Shown here one piece after another: positions 8,182 through 17,197 of a stretch of DNA of 64,000 nucleotides. The first letter of the stretch is position 1. Each line of letters starts with the position of its first letter. The DNA comes from Halococcus sediminicola (GTDB taxonomy: Archaea; Halobacteriota; Halobacteria; Halobacteriales; Halococcaceae), in assembly GCF_000755245.1 (NCBI RefSeq), contig NZ_BBMP01000022.1, forward strand, positions 310,001 through 374,000. The letters run 5' to 3'. Under the pieces are notes generated by a model, which had not been told where the DNA came from, did no database searches, and saw only the letters and a list, made by a program, of their open reading frames with translations. Position numbers and translations under genes: made by a program.

Positions 8182-9753
8182 ATGGGACGGATCACGAACG
8201 CGAAGCGGTTCGCGGTCCTCGTGGCGGGGCTCGTGGTCGTGTCGAGTCTGCTCGCTCCAGCGGTAATGGCACAGTCCGGGGTTCAGGATGAGCGTGAACC
8301 GAACGACACGCGGGAGAGCGCGACACCGATCGAGAAGGGCCAGTTCGTCGAAGGCACGGTGAACGCCACCGACGAGGACTGGCTCGCCTTCGACGCCGAG
8401 GCCGGCCACGCCATCCGAGTGACGGGTGGCGTCGGGGCGGAGTATCCGGCACTCACGCTGTACGGGCCGGACGGCGATGAGCTCGGCAGCGGGACGGCCG
8501 GCGGGACGGCGAATATGGTCGAGGTCGGCACGACGGCCCCCGAGACGGGAACGTACTACCTCCAGATCAGCTACGAGGACGAGTACGAGGCACGATACGG
8601 CGTCGCGGTTGCGACCGGAACGGCAGACAGGTTCGAGGCGAACGATGACCGCGGGAACGCGGTAGCGATCGAACCCGGTAGCTCACACGATGCGACGCTC
8701 CTTGCGGGCGAAGACGACTGGTTCGCGGTCGAGGCGGACGTGGGCGAGAACGTCACCGCCAGCGCCGAACTGACGAACACCGGTGGTGAAGTCTCCCAGA
8801 ACATTCGGACGGAACTCTACAGTCCGGATGGCGACCGAGTCGGCGAGGTCGGGGCGAACGTGGGTATGGAAAGCGGTCCATCGAACCGGACCTATGGACC
8901 AGAGATCGGATACAAGCCGATTGCGAGCCAACATCACGTCGCCAGTGAGTCCGGCACGTACTACGTCCGCGTCAGCCCAGCCGAATCCGGGAGCGTCGCC
9001 GGCTTCGTCGGCTACCAACTGTCCGTCGGGACGGCCGGTGGCTCCGACGACGAATCATCGAACGACGCCAGATCGCTCGTCATCATCGGCGGCAGTCCTG
9101 AGAACAAGGTTTCCTACGAAGTCGGCTTCGAGGGGAGCGCCGAGCGCAGCGGCGAGAGCCACGGCGCGCCGATCGAGGATCGTCACGTGACCGTCGATAG
9201 GGACGTCGACGAGATCGGCGACGGCAGGATCGACGGCCGGCTCGGCGGTGGCGGCGACGCCTACCTCGTCGATGGCGAAATCACCGGTCTCGAACTCGAC
9301 GGCGACGCCGAAATCTATCTAAACGGCGAGCGAGTCGCCCCGGCGCGGTTCGGGAGCGTCGCCGACGAAGAAACGGCGACACCAACGCCGACGGCGACCG
9401 TGACGCCGACAGCGACCGCCACACCGACGCCAACCCCGACCGAAACGGCGACACCTACCCCCACGCCAACACCGACGGCGACCGTGACGCCAACCGCTAC
9501 CGCGACACCCACACCGACCGAAACCGCGACGCCGACTGCAACGGCAGCCTCGACTGCAACGCCGACCGCCACCGCAGCGGCGACGTCGGCCACGACCGAA
9601 GTGGAAACGACGAACACGTCGGGAGAGGGACGGATACTCGGCGGAACCGACACTGCCACCGAAACGTCGAGTTCGAGCGGCCCCGGATTCGGCGTCACGG
9701 TCGCGGTGGGCGCGCTGCTGGCGGTCATGCTGGTGGCAGCGCGGCGGCGTTGA
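8182..9753 (+). CDS. Secreted PPC-domain surface protein with PGF-CTERM anchor (paralogue)
   Basis: Paralogue of the preceding gene, about 523 residues. It has a signal peptide ending APAVMAQ and two PPC-like repeats opened by EREPNDTRESA and FEANDDRGNA. The same C-terminal beta domain (SLVIIGGSPENK) follows, then a long Thr-Pro repeat linker of about 85 residues and a PGF-CTERM (GPGFGVTV, hydrophobic helix, RRR). It has one PPC repeat fewer than its neighbour. The start at 8164 is six codons longer and possible; 8182 is favoured by the duplicated promoter. Surface-exposed, probably heavily O-glycosylated and ArtA-processed (known for the family). Binding partner unknown. Confidence 0.85.
   Translation: MGRITNAKRFAVLVAGLVVVSSLLAPAVMAQSGVQDEREPNDTRESATPIEKGQFVEGTVNATDEDWLAFDAEAGHAIRVTGGVGAEYPALTLYGPDGDELGSGTAGGTANMVEVGTTAPETGTYYLQISYEDEYEARYGVAVATGTADRFEANDDRGNAVAIEPGSSHDATLLAGEDDWFAVEADVGENVTASAELTNTGGEVSQNIRTELYSPDGDRVGEVGANVGMESGPSNRTYGPEIGYKPIASQHHVASESGTYYVRVSPAESGSVAGFVGYQLSVGTAGGSDDESSNDARSLVIIGGSPENKVSYEVGFEGSAERSGESHGAPIEDRHVTVDRDVDEIGDGRIDGRLGGGGDAYLVDGEITGLELDGDAEIYLNGERVAPARFGSVADEETATPTPTATVTPTATATPTPTPTETATPTPTPTPTATVTPTATATPTPTETATPTATAASTATPTATAAATSATTEVETTNTSGEGRILGGTDTATETSSSSGPGFGVTVAVGALLAVMLVAARRR
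9141..9330 (+). repeat. 190-bp direct repeat, copy 2
   Basis: Second copy of the tract at 7517-7706, offset 1624 bp, in the other paralogue's reading frame. Both copies end exactly after the codons for LNGE. Confidence 0.93.
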
Positions 9754-9768
9754 GCGAGGGCGACATAC

Positions 9769-9780
9769 AAACGTTTATTC
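9769..9780 (+). promoter_or_regulatory. Predicted TATA promoter of secFD
   Basis: The element AACGTTTATTCA lies about 26-30 bp before the secF ATG at 9804, the usual haloarchaeal leaderless spacing. It argues against the longer in-frame start at 9750, which would lie inside the promoter. Confidence 0.5.
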
Positions 9781-9803
9781 AACGGCTGTCCGGACCGCAC
9801 GGC

Positions 9804-10667
9804 ATGGCCGCGCTCGACGTACCGGCAGTCGATTACACCGACTACACCGACCGTCAACTCGCCGCGATCCCGCTGGCGGTGCTCGTCCTCGCGCTCGCCG
9901 TGCTCGGCGGCTGGTTTCTCGTGACCGGCGCGCCGGTGACGCCCGGCATCGAGTTCACCGGCGGCACCGAACTCCAACTCACCGCACAGGTTCCTCAAGG
10001 GGAGGTCGGCGACGCCTTCGCCACCGAACCCGAATCGATCACGCCGACCAGCGGGGAGAACACCTACATCGTCACGTTCCAGTCGACGGACACCGACGCG
10101 CTCGCCGCCGACGCGCGGGCGGCCGGCTACAACGTCCAATCCGTGCAGTCAACGTCCGCGAGCTTCGGGTCTGATACCCAGCAGCTCGGGCTAGTGGGAC
10201 TGCTCGCGGCGTTCGTCGGGATGGCGCTGCTCGTGTTCGTGCTCTTTCGCACGTTCGTTCCCTCGATCGCGGTCATCCTATCGGCGTTTTCGGACATCGT
10301 GGTGCCGCTCGCGCTGATGAATCTGTTCGGGATCGAACTCTCCTTGGGCACCGTCGCAGCCCTCCTGATGCTCATCGGCTACAGCGTCGACTCCGACATC
10401 CTGCTCAACAACCACGTGCTCAAGCGCCGTGGCGACTTCTACGAGAGTACCTATCGCGCGCGGCGCACGGGGGTGACGATGACGCTCACCTCGATGTCGG
10501 CGATGGCGGTAATGGCGATCGTCGCCTCGAAGTACGTCTTCAACATCCCCCTCCTCTCGCAGGTCGGGGTCGTGCTCGTGATGGGGCTAGCGGTCGATCT
10601 GATGAACACCTACCTGCTGAACGTGAGCCTGCTTCGCTGGTACAAGTTCGAGGGGGTCGCGCGATGA
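9804..10667 (+). CDS. secF: Protein-export membrane protein SecF
   Basis: RND-type subunit that assists Sec-dependent protein export using the ion gradient. The protein has about 287 residues: an N-terminal helix, an extracytoplasmic domain with the conserved GIEFTGGTEL motif, and five further membrane segments in the C-terminal half. That half includes the conserved D-x6-N region (GYSVDSDILLNNH). In archaea secF precedes secD, the reverse of bacteria, and there is no SecA. Start at 9804 is set by the upstream TATA element. The stop overlaps the secD start (ATGA). The two large surface proteins just upstream are typical clients. Confidence 0.95.
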   Translation: MAALDVPAVDYTDYTDRQLAAIPLAVLVLALAVLGGWFLVTGAPVTPGIEFTGGTELQLTAQVPQGEVGDAFATEPESITPTSGENTYIVTFQSTDTDALAADARAAGYNVQSVQSTSASFGSDTQQLGLVGLLAAFVGMALLVFVLFRTFVPSIAVILSAFSDIVVPLALMNLFGIELSLGTVAALLMLIGYSVDSDILLNNHVLKRRGDFYESTYRARRTGVTMTLTSMSAMAVMAIVASKYVFNIPLLSQVGVVLVMGLAVDLMNTYLLNVSLLRWYKFEGVAR

Positions 10668-12277
10668 TACGGGACAACTGGCGCATCATTCTCTTGGTGG
10701 TGTTCGTCCTCGCGGCCGGAATCGCACTGTTCGCGCCCGGTCTCGGTGGCGGCGCGGCGGCGAACGCCACGGGCGCGAACGCCACGAGCGGCCCGACGAA
10801 TCTTCAATATGGATTGGATCTCTCGGGCGGGACGCAGATCCGCGCGCCGCTGTCGGGACTCACCGCCGAGAACGTCGACGTCGGTCCCCGGGCGGAGGGG
10901 AACCTCACCCGACAGGTGGCGAGCGAACTGAACGTCTCGGCGACCGACGTCCAGGTGCGAACCGGCAACGGCAGCGCCACCGTCGAGGTGTACTCGGAGA
11001 ACGTCTCGCGGGGTGCGTTCGCTGGCGCGCTCCAGTCGTCAGGCTACGACGTCCAGCAGAGCGACGTCCGCGACGGCCTGACCGACCAGACCTACGACAC
11101 CGCCGTCGAGGTGTTGAGCAACAAGATCAGCGAATCCGGCCTCTCCGGCGGCACCGTCCAGACCGTCTCGGCGGGCGGGGACCGCTACGTACAGATCGAG
11201 ATCCCCAATCAGAACCGCTCGGAGGTCAGGGAGCTCGTCGCGGACCAAGGCCGAGTGAAGACGGTCGCGTACTTCTCGGTCGCGGGGAATCGGACACCGG
11301 GCTACTGCGAGGGACCGGTCGGGGCGAACGGGAGCGCCAACGCGAGCGGGGACGGCCCGAGCACCTGTAACGTGACCGTGCTGCCGAGCCAGCAGTCGTT
11401 TCAGGACGTTCGACCGGTCCAGCAGGACCAACGGACCGGTCAGCCGATCGTTCCGGTGACGCTCACCGAGGCGGCCGCCGGACCGTTCACGCAGAAGATG
11501 CAGCGCTTCGGCTTCGACGACCCGGCGAACTCGACGTGTGGCTACGGGCAGGGCGGTGGCGGTCACTGTCTGCTGACCGTGCGTGACGGCGAGGTGGTCT
11601 ACTCGGCGAGCGTCCAGCCCGGTCTCGCCCGGCAGTTCGCCAGCGGCGAGTTCACCGACGACCCCGCCTACCAGACATCGGCACAGAACGTCTCCGAGGC
11701 TCAGAGTCTACAGGTCGACCTGCAGGCCGGTGCGCTGCCCGCGCCGCTCGACCTCCAGGAGGGAACGAGCCAGTACATCCTGCCGAGTGTTGCTCAGCGG
11801 TTCAAGAGTCTCTCGCTGGTCACGGGACTCGTGGCGGTGCTCGCTGTCAGCGTGTCGATCTTCGTCAGGTATCGTGAGCCACGGGTGGCGGTGCCGATGC
11901 TGTTGACGGGACTCGCCGAGGTGTTCATCCTGCTCGGCTTCGCGTCCACCATCGGGCTGGCGCTCGATCTCTCGCACATCGCGGGGTTCATCGCCGTCAT
12001 CGGGACGGGAGTCGACGACCTGGTGATCATCGCCGACGAGATCCTCCAGAGCGACGTGAGTACCGGCAAAGTGTTCCAGAGTCGGTTCCGGCGGGCGTTC
12101 TGGGTCATCGGCGCGGCCGCCGCGACCACCATCATCGCGATGAGCCCGCTCGCGCTGCTCTCGCTTGGCGATCTCCGCGGGTTCGCCATCATCACCATCG
12201 TCGGCGTGCTCATTGGCGTGCTGATCACACGCCCGGCCTACGGCAACGTGCTCCGACGGCTGCTTACCGACAACTGA
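10664..12277 (+). CDS. secD: Protein-export membrane protein SecD
   Basis: Partner of SecF in the export complex, 537 residues. It has an N-terminal membrane helix, the D1 motif LDLSGGTQI, and a large extracytoplasmic P1 region rich in Asn-X-Ser/Thr sequons. Five C-terminal helices follow, carrying GTGVDDLVIIADEI, the site of the ion-relay aspartates. Haloarchaeal SecD is extended in the periplasm-like domain relative to bacteria, and two Cys-containing insertions (GYCEGPVG, STCNV) are visible. Translationally coupled to secF through a 4-bp overlap. Confidence 0.95.
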   Translation: MIRDNWRIILLVVFVLAAGIALFAPGLGGGAAANATGANATSGPTNLQYGLDLSGGTQIRAPLSGLTAENVDVGPRAEGNLTRQVASELNVSATDVQVRTGNGSATVEVYSENVSRGAFAGALQSSGYDVQQSDVRDGLTDQTYDTAVEVLSNKISESGLSGGTVQTVSAGGDRYVQIEIPNQNRSEVRELVADQGRVKTVAYFSVAGNRTPGYCEGPVGANGSANASGDGPSTCNVTVLPSQQSFQDVRPVQQDQRTGQPIVPVTLTEAAAGPFTQKMQRFGFDDPANSTCGYGQGGGGHCLLTVRDGEVVYSASVQPGLARQFASGEFTDDPAYQTSAQNVSEAQSLQVDLQAGALPAPLDLQEGTSQYILPSVAQRFKSLSLVTGLVAVLAVSVSIFVRYREPRVAVPMLLTGLAEVFILLGFASTIGLALDLSHIAGFIAVIGTGVDDLVIIADEILQSDVSTGKVFQSRFRRAFWVIGAAAATTIIAMSPLALLSLGDLRGFAIITIVGVLIGVLITRPAYGNVLRRLLTDN

Positions 12278-12354
12278 GACGGCGCGGGATCGAATCGGCC
12301 ATTGACGACGCCAGCGAGCGGGAGCCTTTTGCGCCGGCCGCCTCAAACAGGATT

Positions 12355-13419
12355 ATGGCTCAAGCATCCGAACAGTACGGCGAGTGGCCGCTCAAGCGGC
12401 TGATGACCGAGGTCGTCGGCTCGGGACACAAATCCGCCGACGACATGACGCGCGCGCAGGCGACCGAAGCCTTCGAGCGCATCCTGGATGGCGAACCCGA
12501 TCATACGACGCTGGGGGCGTTCTGGCTCGCCAATCGCTGGAAGCGCAACACGCCCGAGGAACTGGCGGCGTACATCGACGTGATGGCCGACCAATCGGTG
12601 AAATTCGCCACGCCCGACTGCGACCCCGTCGACTGCGGGGCGAACTACGACGGGAAAGGTCGCTCGGCGATACTCGGCGTCGGAGCCGGCATCGTCGCCG
12701 CGGCGGCCGGCACTCCTGTCGTGACCCACTCCGGCGATCGCGTCCCCACCCAGAAGCAGGACGCCTACAAACACGTCCTCGACGAGTTGGATATCGAAAC
12801 CGACCTCGCACCCGCCGAGAGCGCCGACATGATCGACGAGACCGGCTTTGGCTTTTACTACCAGCCGAACTTCAATCCCGGCGTCGCCGATCTCGAAGCA
12901 CGCCGGGACATGATGGGCGTGCGGACGTTCGTCAACACCATCGAGACGCTCGCCAACCCCGCCGACGCCGAGGTCCACCTGGGAAGTTTCTACCATCTGC
13001 CCTATGCGAAGCGCATCATCGACACGTTCGCGGCGAGCGAGCGCTACGACATCCCCCGCGTGGTGATGTTCCAGGGGATGGAGGGCTACGACGACATCCG
13101 GCCCGGTTCGACGACGGTCGCCGTGGGTGAAGGCGGCGAACTCGACGATTTCGAGATCAGGACCGACGAGTACGGCATGAACTTCGCCGAGGAGGACCTG
13201 GAAGTCGACGACGTGGCGACGGAGTCGGCGGCGATCACTGAAGCCGTGCTCGCGGGCGATCGAGAAGACCGCTTCGCCGACGCCATCGCGCTCAACGGCG
13301 CGTTCCGCATCTACGCCCGCGAGGACTGCGACTCGCTCGACGAGGGGATCGCGATGGCGCGCGAGGCCATCGCCGACGGTAGCGCCGAAGCGGTCCTGGA
13401 CGGCCTTCGTGCGTTCTGA
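12355..13419 (+). CDS. TrpD-like glycosyltransferase family 3 protein, substrate unknown
   Basis: Protein of 354 residues with the overall fold order of anthranilate phosphoribosyltransferase: an N-terminal helical domain, then a glycine-rich alpha/beta domain. The PRPP loop GTGGD of real TrpD is replaced by CGANYDGK (94-101). The KHGNR-type anthranilate loop reads HSGDR (125-129), and the GLDE-type acidic motif reads MEGYDD (242-247). It therefore probably does not make phosphoribosylanthranilate. Haloarchaeal genomes often label such proteins as a second TrpD. No tryptophan genes are nearby; the neighbours are secD and a cyclophilin. Role undetermined. Confidence 0.75.
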   Translation: MAQASEQYGEWPLKRLMTEVVGSGHKSADDMTRAQATEAFERILDGEPDHTTLGAFWLANRWKRNTPEELAAYIDVMADQSVKFATPDCDPVDCGANYDGKGRSAILGVGAGIVAAAAGTPVVTHSGDRVPTQKQDAYKHVLDELDIETDLAPAESADMIDETGFGFYYQPNFNPGVADLEARRDMMGVRTFVNTIETLANPADAEVHLGSFYHLPYAKRIIDTFAASERYDIPRVVMFQGMEGYDDIRPGSTTVAVGEGGELDDFEIRTDEYGMNFAEEDLEVDDVATESAAITEAVLAGDREDRFADAIALNGAFRIYAREDCDSLDEGIAMAREAIADGSAEAVLDGLRAF

Positions 13420-13457
13420 GCCGGCAGGGTTTTCCATCGGGCCGCCGACGTGCGGGT

Positions 13458-13958
13458 ATGACAGACGCGACGCTGCACACCAACCGCGGCGACATCGAGG
13501 TCGAACTGTACGACGAGCGCGCGCCGCGGACAGTTGAAAACTTCGTCGGGCTGGCGACCGGCGAGCAGGAGTGGGAGGACGGCGGTGAGACGGTCGAAAA
13601 ACCGCTCTACGACGACGTAGCCTTCCACCGCATCATCGAGGGGTTCATGATCCAGGGCGGCGACCCCGACGAGAGCGGTCGCGGCGGCCCGGGCTACACC
13701 TTCGACGACGAGTTCCACGACGACCTGCGCCACGACTCCAAAGGTACTCTCTCGATGGCCAATTCGGGCCCCGACACGAACGGCTCGCAGTTCTTCATCA
13801 CGCTCGACGCCCAGCCCCATCTCGACGGTCGCCACGCGGTGTTCGGCGACGTCACGGACGGGATGGATGTCGTCGAGGAGATCGGCTCCGTACCGACCGA
13901 CGGAAACGACCAGCCCCAAGAGGAGGTCGTTCTGGAGTCGGTCGAGATCCACGAGTAG
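13458..13958 (+). CDS. Peptidyl-prolyl cis-trans isomerase, cyclophilin type
   Basis: Cytoplasmic prolyl isomerase of 166 residues. The single cyclophilin domain shows TVENFVGL, FHRIIEGFMIQGGD (catalytic Arg and Phe/Met/Gln pocket) and the SMANSGPDTNGSQFFIT signature, followed by LDGRHAVFG. There is no signal peptide. A small acidic insertion (EQEWEDGGETVEK) is typical of haloarchaeal members. Single gene, 39 bp after the TrpD-like gene. Confidence 0.95.
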   Translation: MTDATLHTNRGDIEVELYDERAPRTVENFVGLATGEQEWEDGGETVEKPLYDDVAFHRIIEGFMIQGGDPDESGRGGPGYTFDDEFHDDLRHDSKGTLSMANSGPDTNGSQFFITLDAQPHLDGRHAVFGDVTDGMDVVEEIGSVPTDGNDQPQEEVVLESVEIHE

Positions 13959-13997
13959 AACCGACAGACGAAACCGCGGGGGGATTCTCGTACGACT

Positions 13998-14333
13998 ATG
14001 CCCGACGACCCCGTCGATCCGAGCACCATCGGCGAGCGCGACGCCCCACCCATATCGGAGAAACCCTACAAGATCGTCTTCGAGGCGAACAAGTGTATCG
14101 CGGCGGGCAAATGCGCCGAGGTCTCCGCAAACTGGTCGATGAGCATCACCTCGGGGATCGCCCAACCTGCATCGTATTTCATCACCGAAGAGGAACTCGA
14201 CGACAACGTCCGGGCGGCCGAAGTCTGCCCGGCGAAGAAGGACCGGGGCGTGATCCACGTCGTCGACCGCCGGACGAACGAGGAGATCGCCCCCGATCCC
14301 GCGGGCGACGGCACGCTCTCGGTCGACTGGTGA
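13998..14333 (+). CDS. Ferredoxin, single-cluster type
   Basis: Electron-transfer protein of 111 residues. The cluster ligands visible are Cys33, Cys39 (CIAAGKC) and Cys77 (EVCPAKK). This C-x5-C...C-P pattern is typical of a [3Fe-4S] or Fer4-13/15-type single-cluster ferredoxin, not the plant-type [2Fe-2S] ferredoxin abundant in haloarchaea. A polar N-terminal extension of about 25 residues precedes the domain. The redox partner is not evident from the neighbours. Confidence 0.85.
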   Translation: MPDDPVDPSTIGERDAPPISEKPYKIVFEANKCIAAGKCAEVSANWSMSITSGIAQPASYFITEEELDDNVRAAEVCPAKKDRGVIHVVDRRTNEEIAPDPAGDGTLSVDW

Positions 14334-14373
14334 ATCGAAACGGGTTTTCGCGCGCGGGCGAACGCTGAACTGC

Positions 14374-14458
14374 GCGAGGGTGGCCGAGTCTGGCCAAAGG
14401 CGGCGGGCTTAAGACCCGCTCTCTCAGGAGTTCGTGCGTTCAAATCGCATCCCTCGCA
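14374..14458 (+). tRNA. tRNA-Leu (anticodon TAA)
   Basis: An 85-nt class II tRNA. The acceptor arms GCGAGGG and CCCTCGC pair fully, with A as discriminator. The anticodon stem GCGGG/CCCGC encloses CTTAAGA (anticodon TAA), followed by a long variable arm. The T arm is GTGCG-TTCAAAT-CGCAT. No intron and no encoded CCA. Confidence 0.95.
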
Positions 14459-14531
14459 CTCTCTGCCCTTTCCATGTCCATCGCCCGCACCGGCGACGGG
14501 TTTATCATGGTTCCGCATGAGCACTCACGTG

Positions 14532-14912
14532 ATGGACTCGGATCTGCTCGTCGACGGTATCGCCGACCAGCTCGTGACGGCTGCCCGGACCGCGACCGGC
14601 GACCGCCTCCGGTCGGTGACCTACTTCACCCGGACCGACTACGACCAGCTCTACCTCCGCGGCGACCTCGAACGGGATGCGGACGTGATGGACTTCATCG
14701 GCCACGAGTGGCACGACTTCAAGAACACCAGAGATGCCTACCGAAGCTCGGAACTCGGCGGCTATCGCCACACCATTCGCGTCTTCGAGAACGGCCATCT
14801 CCTGCGCATCACGACCGACCGCGACGGCGTGTTCGTCACCACCGACGGACTGACGATGAGTGACTTCGAGGCCGTGACCAGCGCCGTCCTCTCGGTTCTC
14901 GACGAGCGCTGA
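14532..14912 (+). CDS. Conserved haloarchaeal protein, unknown function
   Basis: Soluble protein of about 126 residues with a helix-strand alternation: a charged helix, then SVTYFTRTDYDQLYLRGDLE and a C-terminal HTIRVFENGHLLRITTDRDG-like strand pair. No catalytic motif or metal site was recognised. A TATA-like TTTATC lies at 14501-14506. The ATG at 14532 is the right distance downstream for a leaderless start, whereas the ATG at 14517 would fall inside the promoter window. It lies just after tRNA-Leu. Confidence 0.7.
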   Translation: MDSDLLVDGIADQLVTAARTATGDRLRSVTYFTRTDYDQLYLRGDLERDADVMDFIGHEWHDFKNTRDAYRSSELGGYRHTIRVFENGHLLRITTDRDGVFVTTDGLTMSDFEAVTSAVLSVLDER

Positions 14913-14948
14913 CGACGCGCTTTTGCCCGCGAGCGCCCGAACGCAGCC

Positions 14949-15431
14949 ATGACCGACGACGCGTTCGCGACTCACGACGCCTACGAATCGAGTGAGGGAG
15001 AGTACGCGCTCACGACCACGCCGTTCGACGGCCGCGTCGCCGTCGATGGCGACGAGTATCGAGTGACGGTGACGATGCCGACGCTCGACGCCGCCGCCGA
15101 GGAGCCGGTCGAGGACGTCCTCGAGAATGGGTGGTTCGAGACGCTCTCGCTCCGCCTCGAAGACGCCGAGGGCGCGACGCGCGGGGATATCGATGTTCCC
15201 GACCCGACCGTCAAGCAGGTGGGCGAGGAGGTGCGCGTCGAGTGGGTGCTCGTACGGGCTGACGGGACGCGGGCAGCCGAGGCGGCGAAGGCGCTCATCG
15301 AGTATGCCGAGGGAACGTACGTCGAGGGCATCGTTCCGGGCTATTCGTACCACTCGCCCGTCGCCGACCTCATCGCGAGTGCTCGGACGGAGGGCGACGG
15401 CGAGGGCGAGCGCGGCCCGATGCCCCTTTAG
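14949..15431 (+). CDS. DUF5813-like haloarchaeal protein
   Basis: Soluble acidic protein of 160 residues beginning MTDDAFATHDAYESSEGEYA. Strands with YRVTVTMPTLD and VRVEWVLVRADG alternate with helices, and the C-terminus is a charged tail ending GPMPL. I associate it with the haloarchaeal DUF5813 family by its opening residues, without certainty. Its TAG stop overlaps the stop of the convergent trkA-type gene by three bases. Function unknown. Confidence 0.72.
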   Translation: MTDDAFATHDAYESSEGEYALTTTPFDGRVAVDGDEYRVTVTMPTLDAAAEEPVEDVLENGWFETLSLRLEDAEGATRGDIDVPDPTVKQVGEEVRVEWVLVRADGTRAAEAAKALIEYAEGTYVEGIVPGYSYHSPVADLIASARTEGDGEGERGPMPL

Positions 15432-16096
15432 ATGGTGCCGACGACGATGCGCCGCACGTCGCCGAGCACGTCGAAATCCGCGAGCGCGACCAGTCGGTCG
15501 CCGCGTTCGAGCGAATCGTCCTCGCGTGGCAGGTCGACCGCCTCGCCCTCCTTACCGAAGGCGAGTAGCTGTGCGCCGCCGGGCAGTTCGAGTTCGCTCA
15601 GGCTGTAGCCACGCATCGGCGAGGACTCGGTGACGGTGAACTCGACGAGTTGGAGGTGCTGGGCGATATCGGCGATGGCGCGGGTCGAGCCGCCGACGAG
15701 GGCGTTCTTCGCGCCGATCGCGCCGAGGCGTTCTGGATAGACCACCTCGTCGACCTCGGTGGCGTACTTCCGGTAGATCTCCTGATAGTAGTCGTCGTCG
15801 GCGCGCATCACGGTGCGACAGTCGTGTGCCTTGGCGACCATGCAGGCGACGAAGTTCGTCGTGAGGTCGCCGGTGAGCGCGCCGAGGGCGTCCGCCTCGG
15901 CGACGCCCGCCTCCAACAGGTCCTCCTCCCGACTGCCGTCGCCCTCAATGACGTCGACGATTTCGAGGCGCTCGCTCCAGAGCCGTTCCAACTGCGCGGG
16001 GTCGCTGTCGACGACGGTCGCCTCGTGGCCCTCCTCGGCGAGCACGCGCGCGGTCCGCAGTCCGACCCGACCGGCACCGACGATAACGAATCGCAT
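15428..16096 (-). CDS. TrkA-type potassium channel/transport regulatory protein
   Basis: Cytoplasmic regulator of K+ uptake or channels, 222 residues. The N-terminal RCK/TrkA-N domain starts with the Rossmann motif VIVGAGRVG and includes VVDSDP for NAD(H)/nucleotide binding. The C-terminal TrkA-C domain spans about 140-222 (LQLVEFTVTESSPMRGYSL). It has a single RCK unit, half the size of E. coli TrkA. No channel gene is adjacent, so it probably works with a TrkH or channel encoded elsewhere. Potassium control is central in salt-in halophiles. Confidence 0.9.
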   Translation of the reverse strand: MRFVIVGAGRVGLRTARVLAEEGHEATVVDSDPAQLERLWSERLEIVDVIEGDGSREEDLLEAGVAEADALGALTGDLTTNFVACMVAKAHDCRTVMRADDDYYQEIYRKYATEVDEVVYPERLGAIGAKNALVGGSTRAIADIAQHLQLVEFTVTESSPMRGYSLSELELPGGAQLLAFGKEGEAVDLPREDDSLERGDRLVALADFDVLGDVRRIVVGTI

Positions 16097-16215
16097 ACCC
16101 CCTCTACACCGGCGGCCACAATAACGTTACTCACGGCGACCGGGCGGTGAACGCTGTGACGACGCCATCCGTGCGGTTTCGACACCCGGAAGGTCGTTCG
16201 GGAAGTAGACGGGGT

Positions 16216-16542
16216 ATGGTCTCGGTCGCCGACATCGTGGGGTTGCTCGTCGTCGTCGGCGTCAACGCCGCCGTCGCCGCGCTCCTCACCCGACTTCTCC
16301 GCGTGCAGCTCACCACCCGCTGGGGTGTCGTCGTCTACGTGCTCGTGCTCGTCCCCATCGTGCAGGTGCTCGTCACCCTTCTGTTCACCGGGCCGCTCGG
16401 TCTCGGTCCCGACCTCGGGGGTGGGCTCACCGTCGTCGGCGTCGCAGTCGCGCTCCCGTTCGCGCTCGGGGTCGCCTTCGATTACTTCTGGATGCCAACG
16501 CCCGACGAGGTCGAACTGCCCGACACGCTGCGGGAGACCTAA
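16216..16542 (+). CDS. Small haloarchaeal membrane protein, unknown function
   Basis: Protein of about 108 residues with three hydrophobic segments (about 4-25, 35-58 and 66-88) and a short acidic C-terminal tail [15 protein letters not shown]. No domain recognised. The ATG at 16216 was chosen because the in-frame upstream stretch back to 16147 is Arg-rich and unlike a haloarchaeal protein. The stop overlaps that of convergent tmk by four bases. Confidence 0.7.
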   Translation: MVSVADIVGLLVVVGVNAAVAALLTRLLRVQLTTRWGVVVYVLVLVPIVQVLVTLLFTGPLGLGPDLGGGLTVVGVAVALPFALGVAFDYFWMPTPDEVELPDTLRET

Positions 16543-17117
16543 TCCAACAATCGGTCGAGGGCCGTCTCGACCGCCGCGAGCACGTCTTCGGGGGGCTGGC
16601 TCGCGTCGACCCTGACGAACCGCTCGGGTTCGTACTCGACGAGTTGTTCGTAGTTCGACCGGACGGCGGCGAGATAGCCGGCCTGCTCGAACTTGTTCGT
16701 CGCGCCGCTTCGCGCCGCACCGGTCTCGGGGTCGACGTCGAGATAGATGGTCGCATCGGGAGGGATGGTCCACGGCTGATGCACCCCACGAATGTACTCC
16801 ATCGGTCGCGTTATCTCGCCGTCGAGCGCCGCGCCCTGATAGGCGTAGCGCGAATCGGAGTAGCGGTCCGAGACCACCAGTTCGCCGTCGGCGAGCGCGG
16901 GGCGCACAGTATTGGCGAGGTGGGCGGCGTGGTCGGCGGTGTAGAGGAAGAGTTCGGCGAGCGGGTCCGCTTCCGAATCGCGAATCGAGCGCGCGACCGC
17001 CTCGCCGTACCACGAGTCGGTCGGCTCGCGGGTGAACACGCCGTCGTAGGAGTTGCGGAGCGCCTCCCAGACGGTGGTCTTGCCGCTGCCGTCGATGCCC
17101 TCTATCGTGACGAGCAT
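16539..17117 (-). CDS. tmk: Thymidylate kinase
   Basis: Phosphorylates dTMP to dTDP for DNA synthesis. The 192-residue protein carries the P-loop GIDGSGKTT, the DR(Y/H) motif [13 protein letters not shown] and the TREPT nucleotide-binding element. Length is close to the usual 200. The lid region (SGATNKFEQ) lacks the multiple arginines of the E. coli type. It stands divergent from the NAD-binding protein gene at 17198 across an 80-bp gap. Confidence 0.94.
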   Translation of the reverse strand: MLVTIEGIDGSGKTTVWEALRNSYDGVFTREPTDSWYGEAVARSIRDSEADPLAELFLYTADHAAHLANTVRPALADGELVVSDRYSDSRYAYQGAALDGEITRPMEYIRGVHQPWTIPPDATIYLDVDPETGAARSGATNKFEQAGYLAAVRSNYEQLVEYEPERFVRVDASQPPEDVLAAVETALDRLLD

Positions 17118-17197
17118 GCGTGTCGTTCGCCCGCCGACGGGTAAGTCTCGCCTTCCGGTGACGGTAGTTTTAGGTCGTCAGCGCGGCTAGTCGGGGT

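Noticed and set aside
9360-9600. Simple tandem repeat in DNA (ACGCCGACGGC-like words)
   Set aside because: It is the codon pattern of the Thr-Pro linker in the surface protein, not a CRISPR or regulatory array.
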